Assembly: GCA_027482985.1 (NCBI GenBank)
Contig: JAIXVO010000017.1
Coordinates: 1-8,838 of the forward strand
Length of the DNA stretch: 8,838 nt
Direction: 5' to 3'
Source: Cyanobacteriota bacterium
GTDB taxonomy: Bacteria > Cyanobacteriota > Cyanobacteriia > Leptolyngbyales > Leptolyngbyaceae
Below, piece by piece: positions 5,329-8,838 of the stretch. Under the pieces are notes generated by a model. The model saw only the letters and a program-made list of their open reading frames with translations. It was not told the DNA's origin and did not search any database. Each line of letters starts with the position of its first letter. Position 1 is the first letter of the stretch. The translations under genes and the position numbers were made by a program.

Positions 5329-6153
5329 TTAGAGGGGGATTTCGGCGATTTCGGCGAGGGTGGGGAGGTGATTGGGGAGGTCAGCCGTCCAATTGGGTGA
5401 GGCGGTTGGCGGATCAGCGGCGGCGGGGGCGATCGCCCGATCGCAGCGAGCGGCAAAACTACAATGGGCACAAGCGGCTGCTTCCCATCCTACCTGGGGG
5501 AAGGGTACGCCGGCTTGATACTGCTCCAGCCAAGTCGTGAGTTGGGTGAGTAAGCGGGTGAGATCCTGTCGCGTGGCTGCGTGTTTGGTGCGATCGTAGG
5601 TCAGGGTCAGGTGGGATGGCGTGGTTTCAGTGACATCGGCTTGAAAGAACCAATAGACGATCGCGATTTGCTCTGGGGCGTAGTTGCTGGTTTCGGCCAG
5701 GATGAAGGGGTAGAGGCGAGTTTGCCAATTTTGTTCGAGCCAGCGGGTGGCTTGCGGGCGGGGGTAAGTCTTCCAGTCCAGAATCTTGGCATGGTGGGTG
5801 CCTAACATCAGCAGGTCATAGCGCACCGTCAGCAAATAGCCTGCCAAGGAGAGGCTGCGATCGCTCTCCGGTTGTTGTGCCGTCGCCGGATCGAGAATTT
5901 GGGGCGCAACCTGTTCAAAGGACTGAAACCACCCTTGCATCTGGGCATCACTCTGGAGCAGCGGGGCGATCGGCAACTGGAGCCACCACTGTTGTAAGAG
6001 CTGGTGAAAGCGTGCCCCCTGGAGCAACCGCGCTTGCTGTTCGATCGCGTCCGGGGTGCCCAATTGATCCAGCACCAGATGTTGAAATTTGCGGGGACAG
6101 GTGGCGAGGAGCGTCAAATGCCCTTGAGTCAGGCGCAGGGGATAGGTGATCAC
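5329..6153 (-). CDS. PD-(D/E)XK nuclease family protein with Cas4/AddB-type Fe-S cysteines
   Basis: A 274-aa protein of the RecB-nuclease/Cas4 superfamily, expected to cut DNA with a divalent metal. Motifs in order: SHLTLLxTCPRKF-like start (Cys19), GARFHQLL (His50), VRYDLLML (Asp113), ILDWKT (Asp126, Lys128), and QTRLYPF (Gln144, Tyr148), so the active site looks complete. Near the C-terminus CAHCSFAARC gives Cys228, Cys231 and Cys237; with Cys19 this is the four-cysteine pattern that holds a [4Fe-4S] cluster in Cas4 and AddB. No helicase, cas gene or CRISPR array is near. The GTG start at 6153 has GGAGG 11 nt upstream and lies 20 bp after the fibrillin stop, so both are probably one operon. 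The last 37 residues are Pro/Ala rich and look like a flexible tail. DNA substrate and role (repair or otherwise) are not known. Confidence 0.87.
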   Translation of the reverse strand: MITYPLRLTQGHLTLLATCPRKFQHLVLDQLGTPDAIEQQARLLQGARFHQLLQQWWLQLPIAPLLQSDAQMQGWFQSFEQVAPQILDPATAQQPESDRSLSLAGYLLTVRYDLLMLGTHHAKILDWKTYPRPQATRWLEQNWQTRLYPFILAETSNYAPEQIAIVYWFFQADVTETTPSHLTLTYDRTKHAATRQDLTRLLTQLTTWLEQYQAGVPFPQVGWEAAACAHCSFAARCDRAIAPAAADPPTASPNWTADLPNHLPTLAEIAEIPL

Positions 6154-6173
6154 CGGGGTAACAGCCTCCGAGC

Positions 6174-6758
6174 TTATTCTTTGACGAGCACAAAGACACT
6201 GCCTTCATTGCCGCGTCCAATTCGCAGGTCTTTGTCCAGATAAGTGATGTCGAGCCAGCCGCGTTGGTCACGATTCGTGATGGCAAAGTCGATCGCCCGT
6301 AATTTTTCCCCGGCGATCACTTGCTGGATCAAGTCCTGGGGACTTTGATAGGACATCACTCGTTGCAGGCCAAGGATCGAGCGCTCAAAGGTGACAGTCA
6401 CGCGGCGATCGTTGACGGGGGTAAAGCGGGCGGCGACACTGACGATTCCTTCGAGCCAGGGCAAGCCGTAAACTTCGGCAATGTTGTAGAGGGTGGCATC
6501 GGTCATCCGAATGCACTGATAGACCTGCCCTAATTTCAGGAGGGGCACCTGATCTAGCCCCAAAATGCCGCGACTGGTGGTGTAGATTAAGCGCCAATCG
6601 CCCGCTAATAAATCGGTGGCGGCAACGGGTTGCGGGGTGGGGTTGCGGTCTTCCAGTTGGGCGATCGCGGCGAGGATCGCCTGCTTTTGAGCGGCATTCG
6701 CCAACAAGCCGCGATTTTTGCCAGCGATTAACTCTAACAGTTCGGCTTTACCAAGCAT
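6174..6758 (-). CDS. PAP/fibrillin family protein (plastid lipid-associated type)
   Basis: A 194-aa protein of the PAP/fibrillin family (PF04755), shared by cyanobacteria and chloroplasts. Members associate with thylakoid membranes and plastoglobule lipids and help in photoprotection; some bind lipids or prenylquinones. Signature blocks are LAGDWRLIYTTSRGILGLDQ (about 51-70), LKLGQVYQCI (about 75-84), and the C-terminal WLDITYLDKDLRIGRGNEGS (about 168-187) before FVLVKE, which is the strongest marker. There is no transit or signal peptide, as expected for a bacterial member. The first 40 residues form a helical start (LLELIAGKNRGLLANAAQKQ). The ATG at 6758 has only a weak upstream AGGG. It appears to head a transcript with the nuclease gene 20 bp downstream and is divergent from the DUF3134 gene. 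Confidence 0.92.
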   Translation of the reverse strand: MLGKAELLELIAGKNRGLLANAAQKQAILAAIAQLEDRNPTPQPVAATDLLAGDWRLIYTTSRGILGLDQVPLLKLGQVYQCIRMTDATLYNIAEVYGLPWLEGIVSVAARFTPVNDRRVTVTFERSILGLQRVMSYQSPQDLIQQVIAGEKLRAIDFAITNRDQRGWLDITYLDKDLRIGRGNEGSVFVLVKE

Positions 6759-6833
6759 GGTGCAATAACCCTGTAGGGGGACATTCAGCGGACAAATGAT
6801 CTCTATGCGGAATATCTATATAGGAGTGGCTTT

Positions 6834-6881
6834 ATGGAATACTTGAAGAAGCACATCAGCAAAATCCTTGCATTTTGCTGA
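6834..6881 (+). CDS. Possible 15-codon leader ORF
   Basis: MEYLKKHISKILAFC followed by TGA, preceded by AGGAG with a 7-nt spacer, the best-placed Shine-Dalgarno in this part of the window. It lies 119 bp upstream of the DUF3134 start on the same strand. The peptide is a short amphipathic basic helix with a terminal Cys. The 3' half of the ORF overlaps a perfect 10-bp hairpin whose last base is the last base of the stop codon. It could be a regulatory leader peptide; an ORF this short may also be chance. Confidence 0.35.
   Translation: MEYLKKHISKILAFC
6856..6881. repeat. Perfect 10-bp hairpin in the divergent intergenic region
   Basis: TCAGCAAAAT (6856-6865) and ATTTTGCTGA (6872-6881) are exact complements around a 6-nt loop. 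Neither strand has a T run after it, so it does not look like an intrinsic terminator. It lies between the divergent fibrillin and DUF3134 genes and could be an operator or an RNA leader structure. Confidence 0.6.
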
Positions 6882-6961
6882 AAGGGTGATAAACTCTCTT
6901 TGACTTATTGGCGGCACCAAAATTCGGAAGATTTTCGCGATACTGTCTTTCAATTTCTCAG

Positions 6962-6967
6962 TATACT
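6962..6967 (+). promoter_or_regulatory. Possible -10 box of the DUF3134 gene
   Basis: TATACT matches the -10 consensus at 5 of 6 positions, and a start of transcription near 6974 would leave a leader of about 27 nt. No good -35 hexamer is found at 16-18 bp, so the call is weak. Confidence 0.3.
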
Positions 6968-7000
6968 CACCGCCCCTTACACAACACTAACCCAGGACTT

Positions 7001-7237
7001 ATGTCGTACAATCCCTCCCTGCATGAAGAACCCCGAAATCAACGAGCCACTGTTTTAGCCAAACGGCAAGCTGGCTCGATTTTAGGCTGGCTAGAAGAGT
7101 CCGGTCGGCTGTTAGCAAGAGATTCTAGCGATTTCGATTATGGCGACGATGAAGAAGAAATCAATGAATTGATGGCAGGCGAGGATAACTCCTTTGACCT
7201 GGATGACGATGACGATGATTTGGATCTAGAGGATTAA
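7001..7237 (+). CDS. DUF3134 family protein, small acidic
   Basis: A 78-aa protein matching the cyanobacterial DUF3134 family (PF11332): it begins MSYNPSLHEEPRNQRATVLA, followed by AGSILGWLEESGRLLARD. No function is assigned to the family. The C-terminal half is extremely acidic, with DDEEEINELMAGEDN and a run of Asp (DLDDDDDDLDLED), which suggests electrostatic binding to a basic partner or to cations. The frame is open further upstream to a TTG at 6908, but the ATG at 7001 is chosen because family homology starts here and AGGA lies 3 nt before it. A terminator-like hairpin starts 5 nt after the stop. The gene sits between divergent fibrillin and downstream mraY and looks monocistronic. Confidence 0.88.
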   Translation: MSYNPSLHEEPRNQRATVLAKRQAGSILGWLEESGRLLARDSSDFDYGDDEEEINELMAGEDNSFDLDDDDDDLDLED

Positions 7238-7242
7238 TTCAG

Positions 7243-7268
7243 GGCGATCGCGCAGTGCGATCGCCTTT
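7243..7268 (+). terminator. HIP1-pair hairpin after the DUF3134 gene
   Basis: GGCGATCGC (7243-7251) and GCGATCGCC (7257-7265) form a perfect 9-bp stem with a 5-nt loop, followed by TTT. Both arms contain a full HIP1 octamer. The T tract is short, but the stem is very stable and sits directly after the gene. Confidence 0.6.
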
Positions 7269-7286
7269 GCTGTATCGCAGAAATGT

Positions 7287-7314
7287 TTGCGATTGGACCG
7301 TTCTCATTTAAGAT
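7287..7314 (+). promoter_or_regulatory. Possible promoter of mraY
   Basis: TTGCGA (7287-7292) and TAAGAT (7309-7314) are separated by 16 bp; each matches its consensus at 4 of 6 positions. It lies between the upstream terminator and mraY, where a promoter is needed. Confidence 0.35.
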
Positions 7315-7399
7315 TTGTGTGGTTGTGAGCGATCGATAACCATCGCAATGATTTTCAGATCAGGCGATGAGTGTAGTGTGTGGAGTGAAATTTACGCTT

Positions 7400-8494
7400 G
7401 TGGACGCAAAACTGTTCTACCGTAGCTCGTTCAAGCTGTCAGGGATTTTGTTGTTTAGTCTGTTAACGATTGGCTTAGGGGCTGGCACGCTGTATCTGGA
7501 TTGGGTCGCAGGCAGATCCCCAGTGCAATTTGAGTCCCTCACCTTACCGTTCTGGACTTGTGCGCTGATGTCAGCGATCGTGGGCTTTTGGGCGGTGCCG
7601 ACGCTGCAAGCTTTGAAGGCGGGTCAAACGATTCGCGAAGATGGTCCCCAATCCCATCTGAAGAAGGCTGGCACTCCGACGATGGGTGGTATCTTCTTTG
7701 TTCCCGTCGCCCTGCTCGTCTCCGTCCTCTGGTCAGGCTTTAACCCGCTGGTAATCGCGGTTGCTGCTTTGACCTTTAGCTACGGCTTAATCGGTTTCCT
7801 CGACGACTGGCAAATTATTCGTCGCAAATCCAATAAAGGCATTTCTCCCCGCATGAAGCTGGCGCTCCAAATTGGCTTCGGCGGTCTGTTCTGTCTCTGG
7901 GCCGGACTCACGCAGCCTTTCAGTCTCACAAATTTAGTGCTGCCACTCGGTTTGGTCTTACCGTTGGGACTCCTAATATTCCCGATCGCCTGGTTTGCTC
8001 TGGTCGCCGAAAGTAACGCCACCAACTTAACCGATGGTTTGGATGGATTGGCGGGTGGAACTGTTGCGATCGCCCTTCTAGGCTTAGGCGCTTATGTCGC
8101 TCCCACCGCTCCCGCGTTAATGATCTTCTGTGCTTGCCTCAGTGGTGCTTGCCTCGGCTTCCTGGTTCACAACCGTAATCCTGCTCGTGTCTTCATGGGC
8201 GACACGGGCTCGCTGGCTTTAGGCGGTGCGCTGGCAGCAGTGGCGATCCTTACCAACAGTCTGGCCGTCTTGCTGGTGTTAAGTGGTCTCTTCTTTGTCG
8301 AAGCGATTTCCGTGATGATTCAGGTCGCTTATTTCAAAGCCACCAAAGGGCCAGACGGCATTGGTAAGCGCTTCTTCAGAATGTCGCCCTACCATAACCA
8401 CTTAGAACTCGCTGGCTGGACCGAAACTCAAATTGTCGCCACGTTCTATTTAGTCGGTGGATTGCTCGTCTTCCTCACCCTCGCCATTTTCTAG
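7400..8494 (+). CDS. mraY: Phospho-N-acetylmuramoyl-pentapeptide transferase MraY
   Basis: An integral membrane enzyme that transfers phospho-MurNAc-pentapeptide from UDP to undecaprenyl phosphate, making lipid I for peptidoglycan. From the GTG at 7400 it has 364 aa, the usual size, with about ten hydrophobic segments. Motifs: HLKKAGTPTMGGI, FLDDWQIIRRKSNKG (Asp135, Asp136), ESNATNLTDGLDGLAGG (Asp212, Asp215), and RVFMGDTGSLALGG (Asp268). The cytoplasmic His-rich motif reads MSPYHNHLELAGW (His332, Asn333, His334), whereas it is normally His-His-His. The start at 7400 gives (M)DAKL, the common cyanobacterial N-terminus; an in-frame ATG at 7367 would add 11 residues and is a possible alternative. 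No other division and cell wall genes adjoin it, and it stands alone between two hairpin terminators. Confidence 0.97.
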   Translation: MDAKLFYRSSFKLSGILLFSLLTIGLGAGTLYLDWVAGRSPVQFESLTLPFWTCALMSAIVGFWAVPTLQALKAGQTIREDGPQSHLKKAGTPTMGGIFFVPVALLVSVLWSGFNPLVIAVAALTFSYGLIGFLDDWQIIRRKSNKGISPRMKLALQIGFGGLFCLWAGLTQPFSLTNLVLPLGLVLPLGLLIFPIAWFALVAESNATNLTDGLDGLAGGTVAIALLGLGAYVAPTAPALMIFCACLSGACLGFLVHNRNPARVFMGDTGSLALGGALAAVAILTNSLAVLLVLSGLFFVEAISVMIQVAYFKATKGPDGIGKRFFRMSPYHNHLELAGWTETQIVATFYLVGGLLVFLTLAIF

Positions 8495-8530
8495 CATCGA
8501 CCTCACTCGATTCAGCTCCATCTAATTTTG

Positions 8531-8567
8531 ATCAGGGATACTCCATTGAGTATCCCTGATTGCCTTT
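8531..8567 (+). terminator. Intrinsic terminator of mraY
   Basis: ATCAGGGATACTC (8531-8543) and GAGTATCCCTGAT (8548-8560) form a perfect 13-bp stem with a 4-nt loop, followed by TGCCTTT. It begins 36 nt after the mraY stop. Confidence 0.8.
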
Positions 8568-8670
8568 AAAGCCATATCTTGGAGCAATATCGTCACATCG
8601 GCTCACCGCCCTACACTCCTGATAGCTCTGTTGACAACACATTTCTACTTCTTTTCTAAATTCTCCGGTT

Positions 8671-8697
8671 AGACGTTCCAACGGCACGTCTCTACAA
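8671..8697 (-). repeat. Hairpin repeat, divergent copy 3
   Basis: On the minus strand this reads TGTAGAGACGTGCC, GTT, GGAACGTCT. It matches the 1728 and 1842 copies in the first 14 bases except one (G for A), with arms paired at 8 of 9 positions. It is the only copy of the family near mraY. Confidence 0.6.
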
Positions 8698-8764
8698 CTT
8701 TCCCCCTAACTTCGCTCTAGGACGTGGCATTGGTAATGACTGCGAGATCGCCCTTCCAGTTTTT

Positions 8765-8838
8765 CTGACTCCTGCCTCCTGCCTCCTGCCTCCTGCCTCC
8801 TGCCTCCTGCCTCCTGACTTCTGACTCCTGCCTCCTGC
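8765..8838. repeat. Heptanucleotide tandem repeat (STRR-like), continues past window
   Basis: Ten full 7-nt units plus a partial one. Seven are exactly CTGCCTC (six consecutive, 8772-8813); the others are CTGACTC or CTGACTT. Short tandemly repeated heptamers are a known feature of many cyanobacterial genomes. The array is cut by the window edge, so its full size is unknown. Confidence 0.92.

Larger units (their letters stand above)
8495..8838. other. Non-coding interval at the right end
   Basis: No credible gene is seen. It contains the mraY terminator, a divergent third copy of the hairpin repeat, and a heptamer tandem array that runs off the edge. The remaining stretches (about 8561-8670 and 8700-8764) show no recognisable element. 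Confidence 0.7.

Noticed and set aside
5280..5540. Plus-strand Arg/Gly-rich frame over the nuclease C-terminus
   Set aside because: It is a shadow of the nuclease gene and the heptamer repeat, with no family resemblance.
5329..6153. Cas4 and a hidden CRISPR locus
   Set aside because: The nuclease has Cas4-like cysteines, but no cas1, cas2 or effector gene and no spaced direct repeats are present. The heptamer arrays lack spacers.
8765..8838. CRISPR-like repeat at the right end
   Set aside because: The units are only 7 nt, directly abutting and without unique spacers, so this is a simple tandem repeat.

Overview
The window looks like chromosomal DNA of a cyanobacterium. I count about 16 copies of the HIP1 octamer GCGATCGC in 8.8 kb, one per ~550 bp, a density typical of cyanobacteria. 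The gene set agrees: a PAP/fibrillin protein, a DUF3134 protein, a DUF3326 protein, a cyanobacterial-type Dps, a plant-type [2Fe-2S] ferredoxin and a MraY of cyanobacterial sequence type. Genus cannot be told from this stretch. There is no prophage, insertion sequence, CRISPR array, rRNA or tRNA that I can see.

Layout. From 1 to 6758 every gene is on the minus strand. From the left edge these are: sirohydrochlorin chelatase (CbiX family, cut by the window edge); Dps with its own promoter and terminator; a 638-bp gap holding a Fur-like site, a G-quadruplex/homopurine tract and a tandem hairpin repeat; a CPBP-family membrane protease; DUF3326 overlapped by 4 nt with a 62-aa protein; a [2Fe-2S] ferredoxin; a GNAT acetyltransferase with a coding-looking tail in another frame; a PD-(D/E)XK nuclease with Cas4-like iron-sulfur cysteines; and a PAP/fibrillin protein. 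At about 6760-7000 the direction switches. On the plus strand lie a possible 15-codon leader ORF, a 78-aa DUF3134 protein ending in a hairpin made of two HIP1 sites, and mraY with a strong hairpin terminator. The last 340 bp are non-coding and end in a heptanucleotide tandem repeat that runs off the window.

How the genes fit together. Most are independent housekeeping or stress functions: siroheme/cobalamin precursor metallation, iron storage and oxidative protection, electron transfer, thylakoid lipid-associated protein, and peptidoglycan synthesis. Likely transcription units are 62-aa protein > DUF3326 (translationally coupled, perhaps with the CPBP gene) and fibrillin > nuclease (20-bp gap with a Shine-Dalgarno), perhaps continuing into the GNAT gene.

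I do not see a clear new multi-gene system. The points most worth checking are: the out-of-frame tail after the GNAT gene; an Asn in place of the middle His in MraY's His-rich motif; the three-histidine type Dps centre; the coupled 62-aa/DUF3326 pair; the Fe-S nuclease next to fibrillin; the small leader ORF with a hairpin ending on its stop codon; and three repeat families (hairpin, heptamer, HIP1 pair) placed at gene boundaries.
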